Shown here piece after piece: positions 29,534 to 40,141 of a stretch of 64,000 nt of DNA. Made by a program: the position numbers and the translations under genes. The DNA is from Burkholderiales bacterium (lineage in GTDB: Bacteria > Pseudomonadota > Gammaproteobacteria > Burkholderiales > JAEUOS01), in the NCBI GenBank assembly GCA_947473125.1, contig CANJDH010000003.1:1-64000 (forward strand), given 5' to 3'. Below the pieces are notes generated by a model. The model searched no databases. It had not been told where the DNA came from and worked only from the letters and a program-made list of their open reading frames with translations. Each line of letters begins with the position of its first letter. Position 1 is the stretch's first letter.

Positions 29534-31876
29534 TCACGTCGCCGCTGCGCGCAGTTCCTCAGTGGTGGTGCGCAGCCTGTCCGCCAACAAGCGGCTCATA
29601 TTGAGCAACACCTTGCTGGCCAACGCCGGATTCGCCACGCGCAATGATTCAAGCGAACTGCGCGACAGGCCGAAAACCACCGAATACTCCTCGACAATCG
29701 CGTCCGCAGATCGCGGGCGATCCTCCACCAGCACCATTTCGCCGAACATGACCCCGGGGCTGAGTGTCACGAGGCGACGCGATTCGGTGCCGCTGTGCCG
29801 CGGCAATTTGATGCTGATGATGCCGCGGGCCGCGACATACAGGGTATCTCCGGCATCACCTTCGCGAAACAGGTACTCGCCCTGATTGAAAACCCGTCGC
29901 TCAAGGTGTTGTTCCAGAACGCGCACCTCCTCGGCCGTACATTCGTAGGCAATGCCCAATTGGGCAATCGACAATTCATGTTCGGTTTCATCCTCAGGAA
30001 ACGCGCGCGCGAGCATGCTTGCCTCGCACCATTCAAGCGCGTAGTCGGCATCGACGAACCAGCGTTCCGGCGGGATTGCGGCTGCGACACCCATGCCGGC
30101 CAGAAACTGTCCATTGACATCGCGTGGCGTGATGTTGCCCAAGACGGCGGTCTTGCCCTGTTTGGTCAGGCGAGCGCCAATCTGCTCGATGATATGCGCC
30201 CCGGTAGCGTCAATTTCTGTTACTCGCCGGAAGTCAAATGCAATGTAATCGGCACTGGGGGCGAGTTGCTCAACCATCAAGGACAAGTGGTCGGCTGTGC
30301 CAAAAAACAGCGTGCCTTCCAGCTCTACGACCGCAATGCGTCCGCCGTGCTTGCGCAGGTAGGCGGTTTTCTCGGGGTTGCGCAGCTTCAACGAGTGTCG
30401 CTTGTCGCCACGATGCACCACATGCACTACCGATTGGCTGCTTTTGCCGATGAACACCACGACAGTCGCAATGACGCCCGCAAGAACGCCAGCTACAAGG
30501 TTGAATGCCACCGTGGCCACCGTCACAAGCACGACGATGGCAAAGTTGACATAGACCTCGCGATGGACATCGCGATGACGCATGCGTTTGACAATCTGAC
30601 GGGTCCAGCCGTCAAACATGGTGATGGCAATGTAGGTCAATACGGCGGACAACACCACGTGGGGCAGGTAAGCCACCCAGTACTGGGCCGTCATGAGTGC
30701 CAGCAGCATGACGCAGGCATGTGCCACGCCCGAAAGGCGGGTGCGCCCGCCAGCCCCGTAGTTGAGCAGGGTCCGCGACGCGGTGGAACCGCCGAACACC
30801 GCGCCAAATACACCGCCAACCATGTTTGACGCGCCCTGGGCCAGCAGCTCGCGGTTGGCTTCGGGCCTGCGTCCGCTGACTTGCCCGACGGCTACGGCAC
30901 ACATAAGCGATTCGAGCGCCCCCAAAATCGCCAACACCGCGATCGATGGCGCCACCATCCAGAGGGCGCGCCAGGTGTCGACGTCAAACGCACTGGACGC
31001 GATTTGCTTGAGATATACCGGAGCGGGCCACGTTGGAGGGATCGACCCGACTACAGGGCCCAGATCAAGCGCGCCCAGATCAATCGCCGGCCAGAAGCGG
31101 GTAAGCAGATAATAAAATCCTGTGCCGAGCAGGACGGCGACTATCGGTGCGGGAATGCGCGGCCAACGCCGGCTCACAGACCCCATCACCAGTAGCGTAA
31201 AAAGGGCTACCGCCGTCGTTTCGGGCTGCAGCTGATCATAAATGGTCGCAAAATCCCACCACGCGGTACTGCGCTTTAAGGCAAATAGGGTTGGCAACTG
31301 CGACGCCAGGATCAGGAATGCCAGACCGTTCATGAACCCGGCAACAACGGGGTGCGGAATGAACTTGATGTAGCCACCGATCCCGATGGTGCCAAAAACC
31401 ATCTGCAACAGCCCCGCCAGGGTAACGGCGAAAAAACTTAACACCAGCACCCGGGTTGCGCCGGCGCCCTCCAATGCCATGCTGGCCCCGACCAGGTCAG
31501 CTTCACGTGCGACAAGTGCGCCGATGATCAGCGCCATCACCAGTGAAAATGAAGAGCGCGGGCCGCCTATGCCAAAACGGGTACCGCCTAACAGGGCAAC
31601 AATCAGCCCGGAAACAATCGAGCAATAGAAACCGGCAAGAATACCGAACGTCAGATACTCGGCACCGAGCGGCGCAAAGGCCAACGCCCCGATGGTGATG
31701 GTTTGCGGTAGCGCCACCACGCCTGAGGTAATTCCACCAATCAAGTCCCCCTTGAAATGGCGCCGGCGGCCCGCTGATCGTGCGCCTCCGTCAACGTTTC
31801 CGGCGTCATGCCGAAGGTCCGTGGCCACGCTCGCAGCGCCCGCGCTTTTTTGATTCGGGTCGGCCTTCTGACTCAC
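29534..31876 (-). CDS. SulP-family anion transporter with STAS and cyclic-nucleotide-binding domains
   Basis: Inner-membrane SLC26/SulP transporter, substrate unknown (sulfate, bicarbonate or another anion). The 780-aa product has a basic N-terminus, a polytopic core starting GDLIGGITSGVVALPQ, a STAS domain (about residues 500-600, with TEIDATGAHIIEQIG), and a C-terminal cNMP-binding domain whose phosphate cassette FGEMVLVEDRPRSADA keeps the conserved Glu and Arg. The cNMP domain suggests gating or regulation by a cyclic nucleotide. GTG start 20 nt after murA. Its place between murA and hisG interrupts a block that is usually contiguous in relatives. Confidence 0.85.
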   Translation of the reverse strand: MSQKADPNQKSAGAASVATDLRHDAGNVDGGARSAGRRRHFKGDLIGGITSGVVALPQTITIGALAFAPLGAEYLTFGILAGFYCSIVSGLIVALLGGTRFGIGGPRSSFSLVMALIIGALVAREADLVGASMALEGAGATRVLVLSFFAVTLAGLLQMVFGTIGIGGYIKFIPHPVVAGFMNGLAFLILASQLPTLFALKRSTAWWDFATIYDQLQPETTAVALFTLLVMGSVSRRWPRIPAPIVAVLLGTGFYYLLTRFWPAIDLGALDLGPVVGSIPPTWPAPVYLKQIASSAFDVDTWRALWMVAPSIAVLAILGALESLMCAVAVGQVSGRRPEANRELLAQGASNMVGGVFGAVFGGSTASRTLLNYGAGGRTRLSGVAHACVMLLALMTAQYWVAYLPHVVLSAVLTYIAITMFDGWTRQIVKRMRHRDVHREVYVNFAIVVLVTVATVAFNLVAGVLAGVIATVVVFIGKSSQSVVHVVHRGDKRHSLKLRNPEKTAYLRKHGGRIAVVELEGTLFFGTADHLSLMVEQLAPSADYIAFDFRRVTEIDATGAHIIEQIGARLTKQGKTAVLGNITPRDVNGQFLAGMGVAAAIPPERWFVDADYALEWCEASMLARAFPEDETEHELSIAQLGIAYECTAEEVRVLEQHLERRVFNQGEYLFREGDAGDTLYVAARGIISIKLPRHSGTESRRLVTLSPGVMFGEMVLVEDRPRSADAIVEEYSVVFGLSRSSLESLRVANPALASKVLLNMSRLLADRLRTTTEELRAAAT

Positions 31877-31896
31877 ACCCTCGCCCTCCGCGCGCG

Positions 31897-33394
<1,498 letters not shown>

Positions 33395-33514
33395 TTCCGT
33401 TTCTCCTTCACCTTCATTTTGATGCCGTCAATTTGGGCCAAGCTCGGACTGACCAAGAATGGCACGGCAACCAGCTCTCATCGCATTCGCCATCCACAAA
33501 AGTCCCAGCTCTAG

Positions 33515-34309
33515 CTAGTGCCTCAGCTTGTACCCCGTTTTGAGCATCCACAGAATCAACCCGGCGATGGCGCCCAGACAGGTAGCAACGATGAGCAGCG
33601 ACAACCACGGCGAAACGTCACTCTGCCCGAAGAACCCCCTGCGAAAACCATCAATCATGTAAAAAAACGGGTTGAAATGCGACACGGTCTGCCAGAACGG
33701 CGGCAGCGAATGGATTGAGTAAAACACACCGGAAAGAAACGTGGCCGGCAGGATGAAGAAGTTCTGAAACGCCGCGATGTGGTCAAATTTATCGGCCTGA
33801 ATGCCGGCCAGCAAGCCCATCGAACCGAGGAACGCACTGCCCATCACCGCAAACACGACGATCCACACAGGCTCCCTGAGGGGCGGCATGCCGAACAAGA
33901 GCGTTACCGCAAACACGCCAAGGCCAACGCACAGTCCGCGCACCACCGACGCGATCACGTAGGCCGAAAAAAACTCGAAATAGGAGATTGGCGGGAGCAA
34001 GACAAACACCAGGTTGCCGGTGATCTTGGATTGGATCAAGGATGATGAGGTATTGGCGAAGGCATTCTGCAGCACCGACATCATGATCAGCCCCGGGATC
34101 AGGAAGGCCGTGTACTGAACCCCGGGATACACCTGCACCCGGTCTTGCAGAACATGTGAAAAGATCAACAGGTAAAGCATCGCCGTCAAAACCGGAGCGG
34201 TAACGGTCTGGGCGCTGACTTTCCAGAATCGCAATAATTCCTTGTACAGAAGCGTGCGAAACCCGCTTTGCGGTAGCGCCTCGTTTGCCACGGTTGAGGG
34301 GCGGGTCAC
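33515..34309 (-). CDS. ABC-2 type exporter permease (YadH-like)
   Basis: Six-helix ABC-2 permease, substrate unknown. The 264-aa product has GLIMMSVLQNAFANTSSSL and the conserved C-terminal FNPFFYMIDGFRRGFFG typical of YadH/NodJ-like permeases. It overlaps its ATPase gene by 4 nt. The pair sits between the mla genes and bolA-murA, as is common in betaproteobacteria, suggesting an envelope role, but no substrate can be read from sequence. Confidence 0.92.
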   Translation of the reverse strand: MTRPSTVANEALPQSGFRTLLYKELLRFWKVSAQTVTAPVLTAMLYLLIFSHVLQDRVQVYPGVQYTAFLIPGLIMMSVLQNAFANTSSSLIQSKITGNLVFVLLPPISYFEFFSAYVIASVVRGLCVGLGVFAVTLLFGMPPLREPVWIVVFAVMGSAFLGSMGLLAGIQADKFDHIAAFQNFFILPATFLSGVFYSIHSLPPFWQTVSHFNPFFYMIDGFRRGFFGQSDVSPWLSLLIVATCLGAIAGLILWMLKTGYKLRH

Positions 34310-35220
34310 TGCATTGGCTCCTTGCCTTGATTCATGACCTGCATGAATACATCTTCCAGATCCGGCGCCATAACTTCCATCTCGTCGATATGCAGAACAG
34401 CGGCGCGCAACGGAGCCAGCACCATGGCGACTTCGTCGTAATCCTTGAGCCGGAAGCGGAACGAACCGCCGGCCTCTACCGGCTTGCGCGCGGCCAACTC
34501 AGCGGGCAACGGCCCGCGGATCTTGACACGCAGAAAAGCGCCTGCGTGGCGCCGCAACAGTTCCGCTGTTGTATCCAGCGCCACCACGCGGCCCGCCTGC
34601 AGCATGGCGATGCGTCCGCACAGGCTTTCGGCCTCTTCAAGGTAGTGCGTGGTCAACACGATCGTGTGTCCGGCGCGATTGAGCTGTGCAATGAATTTCC
34701 AGAGCGTCTGGCGCAACTCCACATCGACCCCGGCCGTCGGCTCGTCAAGCACGATAACCGGGGGCCGATGCACCAGCGCCTGGGCCACCAGGACGCGGCG
34801 CTTCATGCCTCCCGACAGGGCGCGCATGTTGGCGTCGGCCTTGCCAGTCAGGTCAAGATGCCCCATCACCTCATCAATCCACGCATCGTTATTGCGCAGA
34901 CCGAAGTACCCGGACTGTATCCGCAGGGTTTCGCGCACCGAGAAAAACGGATCAAACACGAGCTCCTGCGGCACCACACCCAGACTTCGGCGACTCTCCC
35001 GATAGGCGCCGACGACGTCGTGCCCCATGACCAACACCGACCCGCTATCGCCTCTGGTGAGACCGGCAATCGTGCTGATCAAGGTGGTCTTGCCGGCACC
35101 ATTCGGGCCGAGCAACCCGAAAAACTCTCCCTGCTCGATGCACAGACTGACACCGTCAAGAGCCTGCAGCGCTCCAAAACGCTTCTTGAGGTCGCGAACT
35201 TTGATGGCGGCGGTCGTCAT
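34306..35220 (-). CDS. ABC transporter ATPase (YadG-like)
   Basis: ATP-binding partner of the adjacent permease. The product shows Walker A GPNGAGKTT, signature LSGGMKRRV, Walker B VIVLDEPTAGVD and the switch histidine in LTTHYLEEAE. ATG at 35220 gives MTTAAIKVRDLKKRFGALQ, 304 aa; the track start at 35259 adds 13 residues. A C-terminal domain of about 80 residues follows the ATPase core. Confidence 0.93.
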   Translation of the reverse strand: MTTAAIKVRDLKKRFGALQALDGVSLCIEQGEFFGLLGPNGAGKTTLISTIAGLTRGDSGSVLVMGHDVVGAYRESRRSLGVVPQELVFDPFFSVRETLRIQSGYFGLRNNDAWIDEVMGHLDLTGKADANMRALSGGMKRRVLVAQALVHRPPVIVLDEPTAGVDVELRQTLWKFIAQLNRAGHTIVLTTHYLEEAESLCGRIAMLQAGRVVALDTTAELLRRHAGAFLRVKIRGPLPAELAARKPVEAGGSFRFRLKDYDEVAMVLAPLRAAVLHIDEMEVMAPDLEDVFMQVMNQGKEPMQ

Positions 35221-35283
35221 GAACTGAAAAAAATCGGGCAGCTCAAGATGGCTGCCCACGCATCCGACAACGGCTGGAAGTTG

Positions 35284-35544
35284 TTAGCCCAGAGCAATCT
35301 GCTCGACACCATAAAGGTCGGCGAGGCCGCGCACGCGTTCGGATGGGTTCAACACAGCCAAGGAATTCCCGCCGCGCTGCGCCTCCCTGCGCCACGCCAG
35401 CAGGCAGGCGATCAGACTTGAGTCGGAAAGTTCAACCCCGGCCAAATCGAACTCCAGCTCGCCGGCGGCAATCGCCGCATGGCCTTGATGCAAAAGCAAC
35501 ACTGCGTCGTCAAGCAACACTCGGCCCGGAAGACGATAGGTCAT
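35284..35544 (-). CDS. mlaB: STAS-domain protein MlaB
   Basis: Cytoplasmic STAS subunit of the MlaFEDB phospholipid transporter, stabilising MlaF. The 86-aa product has the STAS pattern FDLAGVELSDSSLIACLLAWRREA. ATG at 35544 is chosen; the track start at 35622 runs into mlaC. STAS sequences are divergent, so the assignment leans on its place 10 nt after mlaC in the mla operon. Confidence 0.85.
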   Translation of the reverse strand: MTYRLPGRVLLDDAVLLLHQGHAAIAAGELEFDLAGVELSDSSLIACLLAWRREAQRGGNSLAVLNPSERVRGLADLYGVEQIALG

Positions 35545-35554
35545 GGAAATGTAT

Positions 35555-36184
35555 TCACGAGGACTTGTTCTTCGCCTCGATCGTCTTGTTCTTGGCAACG
35601 AGGCTCTTGATGAGCCCGTCAACGCCGTTGTTCGTTATCTCGGCATTGAACGTGTTTTTGTAGTTCTCCACCAGACGCGCGCCAAGCACGCTGAGGTCCA
35701 CCACTTTCCAGCCGCCGTCGCCCTTCTCAAGGTAGTAGTCCAGTTGAATCGGGTCACGCGAGCCGCTACGTATGAGTGACCGTACCACCGCATCCGTTTC
35801 ACCCGCCTGCAATCGAAACGGGCGATATTCGATAACGGTATCCTGCTTGTATTCGGAAAACGCGTAAGAGTAGGTATTTGTCAGCAGCACCCTGAATTCA
35901 CGCGTCAACGCCGCCTGCTGGTCAGCCGTGGCGCGCAGCCAGTGCCGTCCAACCGCCGACTGCGTCATGCGCTGAAAATTGATCACCGGGGCCACCTTGC
36001 CGTCGATCAACGCATTGATCTTGACCCGATTTCCGGATTGGAGATCCTTGTCAACCTTGATGGCGGAAGTGACCTCATCAACGACGCGTTTGACGAGCGC
36101 GTCCGGCGCCTCCTGCGCGAAAACGCTACCCGCCACACCAAGGGTCAAGCCAACAAATACCGCAGCAACCAAATGCCTGAACAT
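35555..36184 (-). CDS. mlaC: Periplasmic phospholipid shuttle MlaC
   Basis: Soluble periplasmic lipid carrier between the MlaA outer-membrane complex and MlaFEDB. The 209-aa product has a signal peptide (cleavage after SVFA) and the family segments NFQRMTQSAVGRHWLRAT and WKVVDLSVLGARLVENYK. Lies between mlaA and mlaB. Confidence 0.95.
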   Translation of the reverse strand: MFRHLVAAVFVGLTLGVAGSVFAQEAPDALVKRVVDEVTSAIKVDKDLQSGNRVKINALIDGKVAPVINFQRMTQSAVGRHWLRATADQQAALTREFRVLLTNTYSYAFSEYKQDTVIEYRPFRLQAGETDAVVRSLIRSGSRDPIQLDYYLEKGDGGWKVVDLSVLGARLVENYKNTFNAEITNNGVDGLIKSLVAKNKTIEAKNKSS

Positions 36185-36204
36185 GAGACGGGGCCTTCGA
36201 AGTG

Positions 36205-37104
36205 TCAGTTTGAGGGCTTGGCGATTGGAAGGCGCGCACTGGTCACAATTCGAGCCTGCATCCCCGCGCCCACTCGCGTACCGCCACGCTGGTTGGCTTC
36301 ATCAAACCAAACGGTAGGCGGCAGTTGCGCTTTGGCCAAGGCTGGGTTGCCTACGCCCTCGGACAGGCCGGAGGTCGGCGGCACGGTCCCTTCAAGATCC
36401 GAGCGCGGACGCGATTTGTTGTCTTCTTCGTCAACCAGGCTCTGGCGCCGCTGTACGTAGGCGTCGCGCACGAACGCGTACTTGTCCAGTGCCGCATCCT
36501 CAACCGCGCTGGACGCATTGAGGAGCTCTGCACGCCGATTGACGGTCCGCAGGCTGAAGGCAACATTGCGTGTGGGAATGTGATTTGCCCAAACGGGATC
36601 CAGATTTGAATAAATTATCGTCCCGACACCATCGCGAAAATTGGACGGCCCGAGAAAAGGCAACACCAGATAGGGTCCCGTGGCAATGCCCCATTTTCCG
36701 AAAGTCTGCCCAAAATCGCGATTATGCTTTTCCAGCCCCATCTTGGACGCAACGTCAAAGCAGCCCAACACGCCCACAGTCGAGTTGATCAATACGCGAC
36801 ATGCATCCGATACGGCATCTCCCACCTTCCCCTGCAACAAGCTGTTGACGGCGACGAACACATCATTGATGTTCGAAAAAACATTGCCGACGCATTCGCG
36901 TGCCGGTTCGGGCGTGACATTTCGGTATCCGGTTGCAATCGGCTTGAGCAAGGCGTTGTCCACTGCATCATTGAAGCTGAAGACGGCCCGGTTAAAGCCC
37001 TCAAGCGGGTCCCCCGGGGTATTCGACGTCGCACAACCAGCCGATACCAGCGAGAAGACGATTGCAAACACCACCGACCCGAAGTTCCCCATGGGCGCTT
37101 TCAT
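36205..37104 (-). CDS. mlaA: Outer-membrane lipoprotein MlaA (VacJ)
   Basis: Lipoprotein that extracts mislocalised phospholipids from the outer leaflet. The 299-aa product has a lipobox VSAGC near residue 24, then DPLEGFNRAVFSFND, the conserved DFGQTFGKWGIATGPYLVLPFLGPS region, and a longer than usual polar C-terminal tail of about 75 residues. In E. coli mlaA is unlinked; here it sits inside the mla operon between mlaD and mlaC. Confidence 0.95.
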   Translation of the reverse strand: MKAPMGNFGSVVFAIVFSLVSAGCATSNTPGDPLEGFNRAVFSFNDAVDNALLKPIATGYRNVTPEPARECVGNVFSNINDVFVAVNSLLQGKVGDAVSDACRVLINSTVGVLGCFDVASKMGLEKHNRDFGQTFGKWGIATGPYLVLPFLGPSNFRDGVGTIIYSNLDPVWANHIPTRNVAFSLRTVNRRAELLNASSAVEDAALDKYAFVRDAYVQRRQSLVDEEDNKSRPRSDLEGTVPPTSGLSEGVGNPALAKAQLPPTVWFDEANQRGGTRVGAGMQARIVTSARLPIAKPSN

Positions 37105-37622
37105 TTGTTGTCCTTTGCTCCACTGTCGGCGCCGCTCTTGGCGCCGCTTTCAGCGGGTTTACCTTCCGAGGTCTTGCTATACAAGAACTGGCTGATCATG
37201 TCTTCTAGCACAATTGCGGACTGCGTGTTGCGATCCTTGATTCTGCTTCCCTGCTCCAGCTTCGCACTATCGCCACCGGCGGTCAGGCCGATGTATTGCT
37301 CCCCAAGCAGGCCCGACGTCAAAATCTTTGCCGACGTGTCTTTGGGAAAGCCATAGCGCTTGTCCATGGCCAACCGAACGACCGCCTGAAACGTCTGATC
37401 ATCGAACTCAATGGATGCCACACGCCCGACCACCACCCCAGCACTTTTGACCGGGGCGCGCGGCTTCAAACCGCCAATGTTATCAAACTTTGCAAGCACT
37501 TGATAAGTCTCGGAAAAATTAAATGATGCCAGATTCCCGGCTTTTAGAGCGAGCACCAGAATTGCAACGAATCCAAGGATAACAAACAGTCCCACCCACA
37601 CATCGACGAGTTTGCGGTTCAT
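37101..37622 (-). CDS. mlaD: MCE-domain protein MlaD
   Basis: Hexameric membrane-anchored MCE protein of the Mla transporter. The 173-aa product has one N-terminal membrane helix (VGLFVILGFVAILVLALKAG), the MCE domain with DNIGGLKPRAPVKSAGVVVGRV and GLLGEQYIGLTAGG, and a short Ser/Gly/Asp-rich tail. It overlaps mlaA by 4 nt. Confidence 0.96.
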   Translation of the reverse strand: MNRKLVDVWVGLFVILGFVAILVLALKAGNLASFNFSETYQVLAKFDNIGGLKPRAPVKSAGVVVGRVASIEFDDQTFQAVVRLAMDKRYGFPKDTSAKILTSGLLGEQYIGLTAGGDSAKLEQGSRIKDRNTQSAIVLEDMISQFLYSKTSEGKPAESGAKSGADSGAKDNK

Positions 37623-37646
37623 ACCACTGCCTTTTTAGCGAACATA

Positions 37647-38423
37647 TCAGGAAAACATCAGCGCCGTGAGGATAAAGTCCAGGGCCAGCACCGTCAATGA
37701 CGAGGAAACAACAGTGCGCGTGGTGGCGTGTGAAACGCCTTCCGGGGTTGGCTGACAAGCATACCCCTCAAACACCGCGATAAACGTGACGGCGATCCCA
37801 AAAACAACGCTTTTGATCACGCCGTTCCCGACGTCTTCAAGCCAATCCACGCCATTTTGCATTTGGCTCCAGAACGCGCCGTCATCGACGCCAATCAACA
37901 TGACGCCGACAATGTAGCCCCCGAATACGCCTACCGCAGAGAACATGGCCGCCAGCATCGGCATCGACACCACGCCAGCCCAGAAGCGCGGTGCCAACAC
38001 GCGGGCGATCGGTGAAACCGCCATCATGTCCATCGCCGCGAGTTGTTCGCCTGCCTTCATCAGCCCGATCTCGGCCGTGATCGACGTGCCGGCGCGTCCG
38101 GCGAAGAGCAGCGCAGTAATCACGGGCCCGAGCTCGCGCACCAGCGACAGGGCCACCAGCAAGCCCAAGGCCTGTTCTGACCCATACCGTTGCAGAGTGT
38201 TGTACCCCTGCAAGCCAAGTACAAAACCGACAAAGAGCCCGGAGATGACAATGATGACCAGTGAATAGTTGCCGATGAAATGAATCTGTGCAATCGTCAA
38301 CTGCAAACGACGAAATGCTATGCCGGAATGCACCAACAGCTGGCCGAACAAGCGGGCACCGAAACCAAGTTTTGCCACGCCATCAACAATCCATCGGCCC
38401 AAGGCCTGCAGGATCCCCGTCAT
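37647..38423 (-). CDS. mlaE: Mla transporter permease MlaE
   Basis: Inner-membrane permease of MlaFEDB. The 258-aa product has several membrane helices and conserved RELGPVITALLFAGRAGTSITAEIG and MKAGEQLAAMDMM motifs. The start overlaps the mlaF stop (ATGA). Confidence 0.96.
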   Translation of the reverse strand: MTGILQALGRWIVDGVAKLGFGARLFGQLLVHSGIAFRRLQLTIAQIHFIGNYSLVIIVISGLFVGFVLGLQGYNTLQRYGSEQALGLLVALSLVRELGPVITALLFAGRAGTSITAEIGLMKAGEQLAAMDMMAVSPIARVLAPRFWAGVVSMPMLAAMFSAVGVFGGYIVGVMLIGVDDGAFWSQMQNGVDWLEDVGNGVIKSVVFGIAVTFIAVFEGYACQPTPEGVSHATTRTVVSSSLTVLALDFILTALMFS

Positions 38424-39256
38424 GGCGAGGTCACCTGTCCCAACCCGAGGTCCCTGGCGTAATCGGGCGCCGGGTAGTGAAAGCGGACCGGGCCGTCTGG
38501 TGCTCCCGAAATAAATTGACGCACGTAAGGCAAATCGGAGGCACGGATCTCATCGGGGGTACCCTGAGCGACGATTTTTCCTTCCGCAAGGAAATAGACG
38601 TAATCCACGATCGACAGGGACTCCTCCACATCGTGGGTAACGATGATGGAGGTCGCTCCCAAGGCAGCATTCAGTCGCCGAATCAGGTTCGCGGTGACAC
38701 CAAGGGAAATCGGATCCAGCCCTGCAAAAGGCTCGTCATACATGATCAGTTCCGGATCAAGGGCAATGGCGCGCGCCAGTGCCACGCGGCGCGCCATTCC
38801 GCCGGAAATCTCTGACGGCATCAGTGCCGCCGCACCGCGCAAACCGACAGCGTTCAGCTTGAGTAGCACAAGGTCGCGTATTGAGGCCTCTGCAAGCCGG
38901 GTATGTTCGCGCAGCGGGAACGCGACATTGTCAAACACTGACATGTCGGTAAACAGCGCGCCGAACTGAAACAGCATCCCCATGCGGCGGCGCAATGCGA
39001 ACAACTCACTGTGTCCCAATGTCGGCACTTCGAGGCCACCAACCTGGACCGAGCCCGATTGCGGCCGGATTTGGCCGCCCAAGAGCCGCAAAATGGTGGT
39101 TTTGCCACTACCCGACCCGCCCATCAATGCGACCAGTGACCCCTTTGGAAGCTTCAAGTCGACCCCGTCCAGAATGAGGCGGCCCACGGTTCCCGACAGG
39201 GTCGGGTAGCCGAAAGATACGGATTGAAGCGCAACAAATTCTTGGTCGACTGGCAC
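38420..39256 (-). CDS. mlaF: Mla transporter ATPase MlaF
   Basis: ATPase of the Mla phospholipid transporter. The product shows Walker A GGSGSGKTT, signature ISGGMARRV, Walker B IMYDEPFAGLDP and the switch His in IVTHDVEES. The track start at 39451 overlaps the divergent gene and adds 65 residues without family match; I choose GTG at 39256 (MPVDQEFVALQSVSFGYP), giving 278 aa. First gene of the mla operon. Confidence 0.94.
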   Translation of the reverse strand: MPVDQEFVALQSVSFGYPTLSGTVGRLILDGVDLKLPKGSLVALMGGSGSGKTTILRLLGGQIRPQSGSVQVGGLEVPTLGHSELFALRRRMGMLFQFGALFTDMSVFDNVAFPLREHTRLAEASIRDLVLLKLNAVGLRGAAALMPSEISGGMARRVALARAIALDPELIMYDEPFAGLDPISLGVTANLIRRLNAALGATSIIVTHDVEESLSIVDYVYFLAEGKIVAQGTPDEIRASDLPYVRQFISGAPDGPVRFHYPAPDYARDLGLGQVTSP

Positions 39257-39400
39257 GGTTGCTGTGGCTTTGCCCAATATTGTGCCGTAGGTCCGGCAAT
39301 TGATAATTTTATCAGCATGTGCCGTGCGCCTCCGGCTCCCGTGAAGCGCTAACTGACCGCAACTCTCACAAAGAGGTACCTGCGGTATAGTCCGGCCATT

Positions 39401-40141
39401 ATGCACTCCTTTGCCCTTCATTTTGACCAGGTGTCCAAGCGCTATGGGCATGGGCCGATGATTCTTGACCGCGTATCGTTTGACGTGAAACCCGGCGAAT
39501 TCTTTGGTTTGGCTGGGGTTAATGGTGCCGGCAAGACCTCGCTCATCAAGTGCATGCTGGACCTTGCCGATTTTCCGTTCGGTCAGATTTCGATCTTCGG
39601 CACCTCAAGCCGTCGCTTCGAGGCGCGTCGGCGGCTTGCATTTCTACCCGAGCGTTTCATGCCCCCGCACTACCTCACGGGCCGCGATTTTTTGCGCATG
39701 ACTGCAGAACTGCATCAGCGCGCATACGACGAAACCGCCTCATTGGGCATGTGCGAGCGACTTGACTTGACGCACGACGCCATGAATCGACCTGTGCGTG
39801 CCTTCTCCAAAGGCATGACCCAAAAATTGGGCTTGGCTGCTGCGTTTCTTGCGGGGTCAGAATTACTGGTGCTCGATGAACCGATGAGCGGCCTTGACCC
39901 CAAGGCGCGAGCACTCGTCAAGGATCAATTGTTTGCGCTGCGTGATGCCGGTCGAACGCTTTTTTTTACATCGCATCAGCTCGCGGATGTGGAGGAAATA
40001 TGCGACCGGATTGCCGTATTGCACGAAGGGCGCGTCGCGTTCGCAGGAGCTCCCAAAGCATTGCTCGACAGCACGGGGGTGGCCACCCTTGAGCGCGCCT
40101 TCTTGCACGCCATTGAGTCGACGTCGCGCAATCCCACATGA
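39401..40141 (+). CDS. ABC-2 type ATPase opening the pilus locus (PilH-like by context)
   Basis: ATP-binding subunit whose likely partner permease is 17 kb downstream at 56930. The 246-aa product has Walker A GVNGAGKT (residues 39-46), a divergent signature FSKGMTQKL (135-143) in place of LSGGQ, Walker B LLVLDEPMSGLDP (155-167) and switch His in TSHQ. ABC-2 ATPases of this type include M. xanthus PilH, needed with PilG and PilI for type IV pili; that role here is inferred from context. No Shine-Dalgarno is visible; a TATAGT -10 ends 9 nt before the ATG, so the message may be leaderless. Overlaps the regulator gene by 4 nt. Confidence 0.85.
   Translation: MHSFALHFDQVSKRYGHGPMILDRVSFDVKPGEFFGLAGVNGAGKTSLIKCMLDLADFPFGQISIFGTSSRRFEARRRLAFLPERFMPPHYLTGRDFLRMTAELHQRAYDETASLGMCERLDLTHDAMNRPVRAFSKGMTQKLGLAAAFLAGSELLVLDEPMSGLDPKARALVKDQLFALRDAGRTLFFTSHQLADVEEICDRIAVLHEGRVAFAGAPKALLDSTGVATLERAFLHAIESTSRNPT

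Noticed and set aside
39251-39266. TGGCACGGTTGCTG near the mlaF start looked like a sigma-54 promoter
   Set aside because: The GG to GC spacing is 7 nt instead of 10, and most of it is within the mlaF coding start.
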